A stretch of DNA of 64,000 nucleotides, from contig CAYTOA010000011.1 in assembly GCA_964439265.1 (NCBI GenBank), positions 1 through 64,000 of the forward strand, read 5' to 3'. The position numbers and the translations under genes are program-made. Shown one piece after another: positions 50,486-59,268 of the stretch. This DNA is from JAGVPT01 sp964439265. GTDB taxonomy: Bacteria; Bacteroidota; Ignavibacteria; UBA10030; UBA8401. Every line of letters begins with the position of its first letter. Positions within the stretch are counted from its first letter, which is position 1. Under the pieces are notes generated by a model. The model ran no database searches, was not told where the DNA came from, and saw nothing but the letters and a program-made list of their open reading frames with translations.

Positions 50486-53283
50486 TGAGCCTCCAGCCAA
50501 TTTGAGCCGACGCCGATCTCAACCTCGATCGGGACATTCAGTTTCAACGCGTTCTTCATATTGTCTTCGACGAGTTTGTGCACTGCGGCCTCCTCTTTTT
50601 TGATAACTTCGAAGACCAATTCATCATGGACCTGCAGCAGCATTTTACTCTGCAGGTTTTTTGTTTTGAGGCTTTCGTGAATCCTGATCATCGCGAGCTT
50701 GATCATGTCGGCGGCAGTTCCCTGGATCGGCATGTTGATGGCCTGACGCTCTGCGTTGGACCGGAGGTTTGCGTTCTTGCTGTGAATTTCGGGGAGATAA
50801 CGGCGGCGGTCGAGCAGTGTTGCGACAAATCCGTCATGCCTCACCTTCGCGATCGTTTCGGCGATGTACCGATTGACCTTGGGGAAGCGTTCGAAATACT
50901 TGGAGATGATTTCTTTTGCTTCCGTTTGAGTGATCTCCAGTCGCGACGCCAGACCGAACGGGCCGATGCCGTACATAATTCCGAAATTTACTTCCTTCGC
51001 TTTCCTTCGCATGTCACGGGTAACATCCTTTAGGGGAACGCCGAAGACTTTGGCTGCCGTGGTGGAGTGAATATCTTCGCCTAGCGAAAACGCTTCGAGC
51101 AAACCTTCGTCGCCCGAGATGTGCGCCATAATCCGCAGCTCTATCTGTGAATAATCCGCCGACATGATCTCCATCTCTTTCCCGCCCGGAATGAAGGCGC
51201 GCCGAATTTCCCTGCCGATGTCCGAACGGATCGGAATGTTCTGTAGGTTCGGATCGCTGCTTGAAAGTCTTCCCGTTGCCGCGACGGTCTGATTGAACGA
51301 GGTGTGGACGCGGCCCGTTGACGCGTGGATAAGCTTCGGCAGTGCGTCGACGTACGTCGATTTCAGCTTCGAAAGTTGACGGTAGTCCAGCATCCTTTCG
51401 ACGATCGGATGTTTTTTCCGCAGCGCTTCCAGTACCGCCACGTCGGTGGAGAAGCCGGTCTTCGTTTTCCTGACAGGAGCCAGTTTGAGTTTGTCGAAGA
51501 GGATCACTGAGAGCTGCTGGGTGGAGTTGATGTTGAATTTTTCGCCCGCGTCGGCATAGATGCCCGCGACCAGATTATCGAGCTGACGCTCCAGATCTTT
51601 CGACATTCCGGAGAGGAAAGGGACATCAATATTGATGCCCGTAAATTCCATGTCCGCCAGAACTCCAATCAAGGGGAATTCTACGTCATTGCAGAGCGAT
51701 TTCATCCCTTGGGCCGCGAGTTTGTCGTGCAGAATCTGGGCAAGCTGGAAGGTGATATCTGCATCCTCGGCCGAATAATTTCCGACCTCGGAGGCGGATA
51801 TCTCCCGGATGTCCTTTCTCTCTTTACCAGTACCTGTCAGGTCGTCGAATGACACCATCTTGTAGTTCAGATGTTCCATCGCCAGAGCGTCGAGGTTGTG
51901 TTGTCCTTCGGAGCGGAGAACGTAACTCGCAACCATCGTATCGAACCCGATCCCTTTTGTCCAGATGCCCTTTCGCGAAAAGACAAGCATGTCGTACTTA
52001 ACGTTTTGGCCGTACTTTTTCACTTTCTCGTTTTCGAAGATCGGCTTGAGGTCGGCGATGATCTTCTTGAGCGGAAATAATTTTTCCTTTGGGCGCTTTT
52101 CCGCCGCTGAAGCGGGTTCGAACAGCGACGCAGTGCCCATCTGTTCCTCTTTCACAACTTCCACCGGGACGTAGTATGCCTTGCTCGCCTCGAAACAGAA
52201 CGATACCCCCACAATCTGGGCCTGCAGAGCATCGGTCGACGTCGTCTCAGTGTCAAAAACAAATTCTTTGGCCTTCTTGAGTTCGGAGAGAAAACGCAAA
52301 TATTTGGCATCGGAATCGACGATGATGTATTCATGCATGGATGTCGTAATATCGCGGGACGCCGCCGACTGCGGCTCAACGCTGACATCGGCAAGGGGCT
52401 CGGGCTCGCCTTCGTGCAGGCGGCGGGCAAGACTGCGGAACTCAAGCTGCAAATATAACGCATGGAGCGCCGGAATATTCTTTTCCGTCGACTTCAGCAT
52501 ATGGAAGTCGATCGCGACAGGAGCGTTAATATCGATCGTGACCAATTTTTTTGACAGCAGCGCCATTTCTTTGCCGGACCTCAGCTTTTCCTGCAGTCCT
52601 TTTTGCGGGATCTCGTCGATGTGGGCCAGAAGATTCTCGATGGTTCCGTATTTCTTTATCAACGGCTCTGCTGTTTTGGGGCCGACACCCGCGACGCCCG
52701 GCACGTTATCCGATTGATCGCCGATCAGTCCAAGGATCTCGATGACCTGGTCAGGCGGCACGCCAAACTTATCCATGACGCCCGCCTCGCCGACGATCTC
52801 GTCGTCATTTCCCCCTTTCCCCGGGCGATACAATTTCACGGCTGGCGACACCAGCTGCATGAAATCTTTGTCGCTGGTGACAAGAAACGTCTCCACTTTT
52901 TCTTTTTCCGCCCGCTTGGCGAGCGTGCCGATCACATCATCCGCTTCGAAGCCCGGAAGTTCGACCACCGGGACGTTGAACGCGCGGACGACTGCTTTCA
53001 GTGTGTCCATCATCGCGGACATGTCTTCCGGCATTTTTTGCCGTGTTGCTTTGTATTCAGGATATGCCTTATGCCGGAAGGTCGGTTCAATGGTGTCGAA
53101 AACCACTGCGATGTAATCAGGCTTTTTCTCGTCGAGGATCTTGTTCAGATAATTCACAAAACCGAATACTGCGCTTGTGTTCTCTCCTTTTGAGTTTATC
53201 AATGGGTTCCTGATAAAGGCAAAGTACGAGCGATAGGCGAGCGCCATTCCGTCCAGAAGATACAGAGTCGGTTTTGTCTTCAT
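50482..53283 (-). CDS. polA: DNA polymerase I
   Basis: 933 residues with all three domains. The 5' nuclease domain (1-290) has LLDGMALAYRSYFAF and GFEADDVIGTLAK. The 3'-5' exonuclease (about 320-510) keeps its acidic residues in FVFDTETTSTD, NVKYDMLVF and YSAEDADITFQ, so proofreading is probably active. The polymerase domain has motif A DYSQIELRIMAHISGDE, motif B RRKAKEVNFGIMYGIGPFG and motif C LLQVHDELVFE. Transcribed leftward from a promoter at 53317-53345, divergent from the EamA gene. Confidence 0.96.
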   Translation of the reverse strand: MKTKPTLYLLDGMALAYRSYFAFIRNPLINSKGENTSAVFGFVNYLNKILDEKKPDYIAVVFDTIEPTFRHKAYPEYKATRQKMPEDMSAMMDTLKAVVRAFNVPVVELPGFEADDVIGTLAKRAEKEKVETFLVTSDKDFMQLVSPAVKLYRPGKGGNDDEIVGEAGVMDKFGVPPDQVIEILGLIGDQSDNVPGVAGVGPKTAEPLIKKYGTIENLLAHIDEIPQKGLQEKLRSGKEMALLSKKLVTIDINAPVAIDFHMLKSTEKNIPALHALYLQLEFRSLARRLHEGEPEPLADVSVEPQSAASRDITTSMHEYIIVDSDAKYLRFLSELKKAKEFVFDTETTSTDALQAQIVGVSFCFEASKAYYVPVEVVKEEQMGTASLFEPASAAEKRPKEKLFPLKKIIADLKPIFENEKVKKYGQNVKYDMLVFSRKGIWTKGIGFDTMVASYVLRSEGQHNLDALAMEHLNYKMVSFDDLTGTGKERKDIREISASEVGNYSAEDADITFQLAQILHDKLAAQGMKSLCNDVEFPLIGVLADMEFTGINIDVPFLSGMSKDLERQLDNLVAGIYADAGEKFNINSTQQLSVILFDKLKLAPVRKTKTGFSTDVAVLEALRKKHPIVERMLDYRQLSKLKSTYVDALPKLIHASTGRVHTSFNQTVAATGRLSSSDPNLQNIPIRSDIGREIRRAFIPGGKEMEIMSADYSQIELRIMAHISGDEGLLEAFSLGEDIHSTTAAKVFGVPLKDVTRDMRRKAKEVNFGIMYGIGPFGLASRLEITQTEAKEIISKYFERFPKVNRYIAETIAKVRHDGFVATLLDRRRYLPEIHSKNANLRSNAERQAINMPIQGTAADMIKLAMIRIHESLKTKNLQSKMLLQVHDELVFEVIKKEEAAVHKLVEDNMKNALKLNVPIEVEIGVGSNWLEAH

Positions 53284-53316
53284 TGAGGTCGTGTGTTAGG
53301 AGTTTGGGTATTGCAA

Positions 53317-53345
53317 AATATACCCAATGGGATCTCAAATTGCAA
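53317..53345 (-). promoter_or_regulatory. Promoter of polA
   Basis: On the minus strand: TTGCAA (53345-53340), 17 bases, TATATT (53322-53317), 34 bases before the polA ATG. Confidence 0.75.
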
Positions 53346-53403
53346 AATAGAAAAATGGATTGCACCAGGGACCCTTCGGAAGGGTTCGGTCCCACGAAAG
53401 CTG

Positions 53404-53432
53404 TTGAAAAAACCGCAAGCCTTCTGTATATT
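53404..53432 (+). promoter_or_regulatory. Promoter of the EamA gene
   Basis: TTGAAA (53404-53409), 17 bases, TATATT (53427-53432). The ATG at 53457 lies 25 bases further on, so the in-frame start at 53274 is ruled out for this promoter. Confidence 0.78.
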
Positions 53433-53456
53433 CTTGGATCAAAAATTGCGGTCCAT

Positions 53457-54314
53457 ATGATTTATATTCTCATTGTCATCCAGGTTCTGCTCGCAAGCGG
53501 AACGCATCTCGTCGCAAAAGCCGTCGTCTCAGACGTGGATCCGGTCACCCTTACGTTCCTGAGAACATGCGTCTCGAGCGCCGCCCTGCTCATCGTATTT
53601 GTTATCAGAGAAAAAAAGATCAAGATACAAAGGGAAGACTACGGGAAGATGCTGTGGCTGGCGTTCATCGTTATTCCATTGAATCAGTTCTTATTCCTGT
53701 ATGGGATCAAGTATACAACCGCGGCAAACGCAGCTTTGCTCTATGCGACCACACCGGTGCTTGTATTGGTCTTCTCTCATCTCATGTTAGGAGAAAACCT
53801 GACAAAGCAAAAAATAGCCGGGGTTGTCATCGCATTTTGCGGTGTAGCGGTAATAATATTCGAACATGGCGTGAGCCTTTCTTCGGACTATACCTACGGT
53901 AACGTCGTCATGTTCGTCGCCGTAATCGCCTGGTCGTTGTATACAATCCAGGGAAAGCCGATGGTCGTTAAATATGGCGCCTTTCATGTTGCCTCGCTTT
54001 CGATGATAGGCGGGATGATACTCTTCCTTCCCTTAGGAATTTACGGCGTGAGCCGCTTTGAACTCTCCACGCTGACAATATCCCATTGGGAAGGAATTCT
54101 CTATCTTGGTCTGGGGACTTCTGTGATTTCGTACTTCTTATGGTATTATGCGATCGGAAAGCTGGAGACGACGAAAGTAGCAATATTCGCAAACGCCCAA
54201 CCGATTGTCACGAGCGTTCTCTCATATTACTTCCTGCATCAACTCATTAGTCGACATTTTGCCGCCGGGGCCATTGTCACACTTTTCGGAGTAGTCCTGA
54301 CGGAACTCGGATAG
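53457..54314 (+). CDS. EamA/DMT family transporter
   Basis: 285 residues from ATG 53457; the frame is open to 53274 but the promoter at 53404 lies inside that extension. Ten hydrophobic helices in two repeats of five, each an EamA domain, with GIKYTTAANAALLYATTPVLV in the first and FLWYYAIGKLETTKVAIFAN in the second. DMT proteins export or import small metabolites. The substrate cannot be told. Confidence 0.85.
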   Translation: MIYILIVIQVLLASGTHLVAKAVVSDVDPVTLTFLRTCVSSAALLIVFVIREKKIKIQREDYGKMLWLAFIVIPLNQFLFLYGIKYTTAANAALLYATTPVLVLVFSHLMLGENLTKQKIAGVVIAFCGVAVIIFEHGVSLSSDYTYGNVVMFVAVIAWSLYTIQGKPMVVKYGAFHVASLSMIGGMILFLPLGIYGVSRFELSTLTISHWEGILYLGLGTSVISYFLWYYAIGKLETTKVAIFANAQPIVTSVLSYYFLHQLISRHFAAGAIVTLFGVVLTELG

Positions 54315-54393
54315 TTTTGAACCCTGTTATCCTGCAAATAGCCCGCTTAATCTGAAATTTCAATCACTTCCAGTAATCCGTTCAAATTTTCCC

Positions 54394-54421
54394 TTGACTT
54401 TATTTCATTGATTGTTATATT
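54394..54421 (+). promoter_or_regulatory. Promoter of the lytic transglycosylase gene
   Basis: TTGACT (54394-54399), 16 bases, TATATT (54416-54421). GAGGAG stands just before the ATG at 54463. Confidence 0.75.
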
Positions 54422-54462
54422 TCTATGTAGATAGGATTAATATTTAACGACTTTGAGGAGTA

Positions 54463-56958
54463 ATGCCCAAACGTGTATATTGGTTACCGCTGTTTTTCAT
54501 AAGTTTATTCGCCAGTTTGGGCTCAAACTGGACGCTCCTGCAGGCTCAACCGCATGATCGGAAGGTCACATCCAATCCATCCCTCCTTGCCTCTATAATA
54601 AAGCCGTCAATACCTGACCCCAATCTTGTAGACGCCGGTTCTATCACTAAGGATACCAATTCATCGACTTTGTTATCGACTGGCGCAGAGTCAAAGATCC
54701 TCAAAAGCGGAATAGACTCTTCCGGCATCGCACTTTCGGATTCAGCCGATGAAGGGGACGAAAAGGTCATTGCTGTGCGGTTGGAATCGGCAAGGCAGCA
54801 TTACCTCTCCGCTCTCCAGGCGCAGACAATGGGAGATTCTGTTCTCTCTGCTGATGAATTTGAGCAGGCCATCGGTATTCTCAACGAGATCAGTTACTAT
54901 CCTGACATCGAGAACAACCAGGAATATAATGACCTGAGCCGGAGCGTCGTTGAAGACTACGAAAAGTATATTGCGAGCATCGACGAACTTGGCCCGCAGA
55001 GCTCGATATTTGCATTGCGCGAGAAATTGAACCTCGACATTGAGAACATCGACATCTCAAAAATCAAAATACCGAATGTCCCCATTCCTGAAACCACTAT
55101 ACCGATGAAAATGAACGATCTTGTCGAAAGGAACATCATGTTCTTCATCGACAAAGGCCGAGACCATTTTGAGCGATGGCTCTATCTGTCAGGAAAATAT
55201 TTCCCCGCCATCGGACGGATTTTTACGGAGGAGGGAGTGCCCCAAGAAATGCGGTATCTTGCAATGATGGAGAGCGGCCTTAATCCATCCGCGAGGTCAT
55301 GGGCAAAAGCTGTTGGCATGTGGCAATTCATGAAAGGGACAGGAGCGTTGTACGGCCTGAAGGGAAACTACTGGTACGACGAAAGGCGGGATTATGAGAA
55401 GGCAACGCGCGCGGCTGCCCGTTACCTCAAAGACCTACACGATCAATACGGAGACTGGGCTCTCGCGATAGCGGCGTACAATTCCGGGGGCGGAAGGATC
55501 AACCGGGGAATCCGAAGAAGCCATACGAACGATTATTGGTCCATGCGCCGATACCTGCCGCGCGAAACACGGAATTATGTGCCGCAGTTCATCGCCGTGT
55601 CGTTGATGGCAATGAATCCGGAGGCGTACGGTTTCAAGGGCATATCACGGGCTGACAGCCTCGCGTATGAATATGTGACCGTTGACGACTGCGTCGACCT
55701 GGATGTGCTGGCCGATTGCGCAGGTACGACTGCGGAAACGCTGAGAGAATTGAATCCCGAGTTGATTCAGTGGTGTACTCCTCCAAATTATCGCGGCTAC
55801 AAGCTAAGGATCCCTGCCGGGTCAATAGACGCTTTTTCAAAAAAGTATGCCCTCATTCCCGACGATCAGAAACGTCAATGGGCGGAACACAAGATTCGCC
55901 GCGGGGACACTCCTGGGGGAATTGCAAGAAAGTACGGTATTGCGACGTCGGTTCTGCTTGAAGTGAATAAGCTTTCAAAGAGAAGCCGGCTGAAGATCGG
56001 GAATTATCTCATCATCCCGATATCGAAAAAGAGACTGCTGGCGGCGAATGCGCAGGCCGCAGCTGAGCCTGTTATTCAACAGGAACAAGAGCCGGTTCAG
56101 AAATCAAGGCCGGCTGCTCCCCGTATCCGCCGCCGTGAGAAGCTTGTGCCGGCCGGCCGGGATAAGATCGCCTATGTCGTAAGAAAGAAGGACACTCTCG
56201 GGCATATCGCGGAGTGGTTTGACGTTCGGGCGAGCGACTTGAGGAATTGGAATAATATTCCGTACGGACGGTCGATCCAGATCGGTCAAACGATCAATGT
56301 ATGGGTCCCCGCGGAAAAACTGGACCAGTATTCAAAAATCGTTTCGATGAATTTCGAACAGAAGAACTCATTGAAAAGCGGTCATCCGGCAACACTCTCG
56401 GCGAGTATCAGCGGTGGAGAACAGGTTGATGACCGGAACCACTGGGTCAAGCACGTTGTCAAGAGAGGCGAGACGCTTGAGAAAATAGCCGGTGACTATA
56501 ATGTCGCCATTGCCGACCTGAAGAGTTGGAATAAGATTCGGCGGAGCAGAATTTATGCCGGACAGCCGCTTGAAGTTTACGTTGAGCCCTCGGCGGGCGC
56601 GTCTGTGGAACAGGTGCCGGCACAAAAACAAGATCCCGTAAAAGCCTCCCCCGTAAAGCAGAAAACGATACGCCACAGGGTCAGGAGAGGCGAAACGCTG
56701 GAAAAAATTGCAGGTATGTACAACGTTTCGATCTCAGACATAAAAAAATGGAATCGGCTCTCGACGTCCCGAGTTCTTTCCGGAAAAAAACTTAAGATTG
56801 TGCTCACCTCAGAAAATATCGATTACTACCGCGTCCGGACGGGCGATACCTTATGGGAGATATCAAAAAAATTCGGTGTTTCGATTGACGATATTCAGCG
56901 CTGGAATGCTTTGGCTGCCGACATAAGGGTTGGAGAGAAGCTCGTTATTTACCACTGA
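54463..56958 (+). CDS. LysM-containing lytic transglycosylase, MltD-like
   Basis: 831 residues. An N-terminal signal peptide (MPKRVYWLPLFFISLFASLG, ending before Gln about residue 29) is followed by a long Ser/Asp-rich linker. A lytic transglycosylase domain has catalytic Glu270 in MMESGLNP and the following SWAKAVGMWQFMKGT. Five LysM repeats then begin near residues 477, 571, 664, 738 and 789. It should cut peptidoglycan in the envelope while LysM domains hold the wall. MltD usually has two or three LysM domains, so five is many. Promoter and GAGGAG are clear. Confidence 0.93.
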   Translation: MPKRVYWLPLFFISLFASLGSNWTLLQAQPHDRKVTSNPSLLASIIKPSIPDPNLVDAGSITKDTNSSTLLSTGAESKILKSGIDSSGIALSDSADEGDEKVIAVRLESARQHYLSALQAQTMGDSVLSADEFEQAIGILNEISYYPDIENNQEYNDLSRSVVEDYEKYIASIDELGPQSSIFALREKLNLDIENIDISKIKIPNVPIPETTIPMKMNDLVERNIMFFIDKGRDHFERWLYLSGKYFPAIGRIFTEEGVPQEMRYLAMMESGLNPSARSWAKAVGMWQFMKGTGALYGLKGNYWYDERRDYEKATRAAARYLKDLHDQYGDWALAIAAYNSGGGRINRGIRRSHTNDYWSMRRYLPRETRNYVPQFIAVSLMAMNPEAYGFKGISRADSLAYEYVTVDDCVDLDVLADCAGTTAETLRELNPELIQWCTPPNYRGYKLRIPAGSIDAFSKKYALIPDDQKRQWAEHKIRRGDTPGGIARKYGIATSVLLEVNKLSKRSRLKIGNYLIIPISKKRLLAANAQAAAEPVIQQEQEPVQKSRPAAPRIRRREKLVPAGRDKIAYVVRKKDTLGHIAEWFDVRASDLRNWNNIPYGRSIQIGQTINVWVPAEKLDQYSKIVSMNFEQKNSLKSGHPATLSASISGGEQVDDRNHWVKHVVKRGETLEKIAGDYNVAIADLKSWNKIRRSRIYAGQPLEVYVEPSAGASVEQVPAQKQDPVKASPVKQKTIRHRVRRGETLEKIAGMYNVSISDIKKWNRLSTSRVLSGKKLKIVLTSENIDYYRVRTGDTLWEISKKFGVSIDDIQRWNALAADIRVGEKLVIYH

Positions 56959-57004
56959 GGCTGTTACCGCAGTATTGCTCTTTTGTTAATTAATTATTCC
57001 TGCC

Positions 57005-57033
57005 TTGATTCTTTTTCAATATGCGCGTATATT
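57005..57033 (+). promoter_or_regulatory. Promoter of the secreted-protein cluster
   Basis: TTGATT (57005-57010), 17 bases, TATATT (57028-57033). The TTG of the -35 box is also the first possible in-frame start of the next gene, which must therefore start downstream of about 57040. Confidence 0.72.
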
Positions 57034-57121
57034 CCAACGCGATATAGTTGTTTCGGAGAGCTCACCGTTCTTCAAAAAAAATCTTCTTACGGAAGGATTC
57101 ACCCTTACTTTTTGGTACCAC

Positions 57122-59212
57122 TTGCATACGCCGTCCCTTCGAAATATCATCGTAGCATTGTTTCTGCCGCTTCTTCTTTGTCCAGAACTGGGATTCGCTC
57201 AGACTACTTCTGATAACAGCTATACCAATATAGGCAACATCGGTTTAGCCATAACGAGTTTTGGCAGCATAGGTAATCAGTTTAACGCGTCATTCTGGCC
57301 GGCGCAGCCATCTTGCGAGTATCCTTTTTCTCCCGTGCGTTCGCGGATAGAACACCTTTTCAATGGTGGGTTATGGGTCGGCGGCTACCGGAATGGGCAG
57401 GGGCCTTTTGTCAGCACCGTAACCACGGATTATTACAGCAGCCCATCTGAATTCACGCAGCCCCTGGACAGCGGGCTGACACAGCGCAGCTCACTTCTCA
57501 ATTCTCGCTACTATTCCCCAGCTGGTGTGAGCCATCAGGATTACATTGCAGAATTCACCGACTCTAACACGGTCGATCCGGGAACGAATCAGGTGATCGT
57601 CGGCCATATTCCTCTCAACGTTTCCGTTCACGAGGAGACATATGCATGGGAGTATCCGATAGCTAATTTTTTTGTGATCTTGACTTTCAGGCTGACCAAC
57701 ACGGGTGCGACTCCAATCGATTCGTTGTTCGTTGGGTTCGTCGACGATTTCGCAGTTAGGAATACGAACCATCGACTCCCGACGGAAGGAACATCCTTCT
57801 ACAGCGGAACTGGGATTGGTTATGTCGATTCGCTCCGTTTGGCATACGCGTTCGATGCGGATCACAAGTCAACCGACCTGCCGACCGATAATTATGTCTC
57901 GATCAAACTTCTCGGTGTTGATCCTCTCAACTCAGTGATCAAGTCCCAGCCGGCGTACCTTGATTCGATCAACCGGTATACCCATTTTTCCGCGTGGCAG
58001 TACCATCAGTCAACGGGTGATCCAAATCTTTTGACGCCGGGGACGTCAGATGCTTTACAATTTGAGAAACTGGAAACTTCTTTGCCGTTTGATTACTACA
58101 CTAATCCGAAGAATGCAAGTTATCTGGGTACGCCTGGAAACAGGTACGCCCTTCTTTCCGTCGGGCCGGCAGAGATGCTCCCGGGCGCGACAGTTACGGT
58201 GACGTTCGCGATCGTATGTGCGCCTAAATTCGATACGGGTATTCCTACCGATTACCAGAATAATGTTGTAGCGTCGAGGAAGACGCTGTACGATAATGCG
58301 ACCTGGGCCCAGCGTACTTACAACGGTGAGGACAAAAACGGCAACGGCATTCTCGACCCGGGAGAAGATCTGGACGGGAACGGAGCGATCACCCGTTATA
58401 TTTTCCCGAACATCCTTCCCCCGCCGCACGTGCACGTGGAACCGGGAAATGCGCAAGCGACTATCTATTGGGACGACACACCGGAAAATGTCATCGATCC
58501 GCTTCTGAACCGGAAGAACTTTGAGGGCTACAGGATCTACAAGTCGGTCCCCGGATATGATTTCCAGGGTGTTCAAAATCCTTATCAAGAAATTGCCGAT
58601 TTCGACCTGGTCGATTCGATCGGTCTCGATGCGGGAATGCCGATGAAGTTAACTTCGCCAAAACAGTTTCCGGGCGACCCGTCTCAATATGTCTATAAGT
58701 ACAACGTTCCGTTCCTTTTGGACGGATGGCAGTATTTATTCGGAGTTGAGGCATACGACAAAGGAGACCCGGCTTCTGGGACACCTAGCCAATCTTCCAT
58801 CCGGGCAACGGATAAAGTTTTTCCCGGCCCGTCTGCGGCAGCTGGCGATTCCCTCGCCATTGGAGTTTTTCCGAATCCTTATTATACCAGAGCAACCTGG
58901 GATGGCGTGGGCGAGCGGGAAAGGAAAATATATTTTTACAATCTTCCCGCAAAATGCGAGATCAGGATATATACGATCGCGGGCGACGTTGTGGCGACGC
59001 TTGAGCATGATGCTGCATCCTATAACGGATCCGGCATACAGTGGTTCCAGCACTATGATTCGGACAACTCTCAGCGCATGCCCGGCGGCTTGCACGCATG
59101 GGATCTGATCACCAGCGCAGACCAGGCGATCGCAACAGGACTTTATTTATTCACCGTGAAAAATGCGAGCACCGGAGAGATCAAACGAGGGAAATTCTTA
59201 ATAATAAAATAA
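57122..59212 (+). CDS. T9SS-type secreted protein with EF-hand-like calcium loop
   Basis: 696 residues if started at TTG 57122; no ATG or GTG is in frame earlier after the promoter. Residues 5-28 form a signal peptide ending GFAQ. The body is beta-rich. A calcium-binding loop of EF-hand/dockerin form (EDKNGNGILDPGEDLDGNG) lies near residue 403. A fibronectin III-like stretch follows, and the C terminus GLYLFTVKNASTGEIKRGKF resembles a T9SS sorting domain in reduced form. Role unknown; likely a surface or outer-membrane exported protein. Confidence 0.75.
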   Translation: MHTPSLRNIIVALFLPLLLCPELGFAQTTSDNSYTNIGNIGLAITSFGSIGNQFNASFWPAQPSCEYPFSPVRSRIEHLFNGGLWVGGYRNGQGPFVSTVTTDYYSSPSEFTQPLDSGLTQRSSLLNSRYYSPAGVSHQDYIAEFTDSNTVDPGTNQVIVGHIPLNVSVHEETYAWEYPIANFFVILTFRLTNTGATPIDSLFVGFVDDFAVRNTNHRLPTEGTSFYSGTGIGYVDSLRLAYAFDADHKSTDLPTDNYVSIKLLGVDPLNSVIKSQPAYLDSINRYTHFSAWQYHQSTGDPNLLTPGTSDALQFEKLETSLPFDYYTNPKNASYLGTPGNRYALLSVGPAEMLPGATVTVTFAIVCAPKFDTGIPTDYQNNVVASRKTLYDNATWAQRTYNGEDKNGNGILDPGEDLDGNGAITRYIFPNILPPPHVHVEPGNAQATIYWDDTPENVIDPLLNRKNFEGYRIYKSVPGYDFQGVQNPYQEIADFDLVDSIGLDAGMPMKLTSPKQFPGDPSQYVYKYNVPFLLDGWQYLFGVEAYDKGDPASGTPSQSSIRATDKVFPGPSAAAGDSLAIGVFPNPYYTRATWDGVGERERKIYFYNLPAKCEIRIYTIAGDVVATLEHDAASYNGSGIQWFQHYDSDNSQRMPGGLHAWDLITSADQAIATGLYLFTVKNASTGEIKRGKFLIIK

Positions 59213-59268
59213 ATGTACGATGACGCAGACCACAGAAAGTGTTCTGCGAAAACACAAGGAGGATTGAA

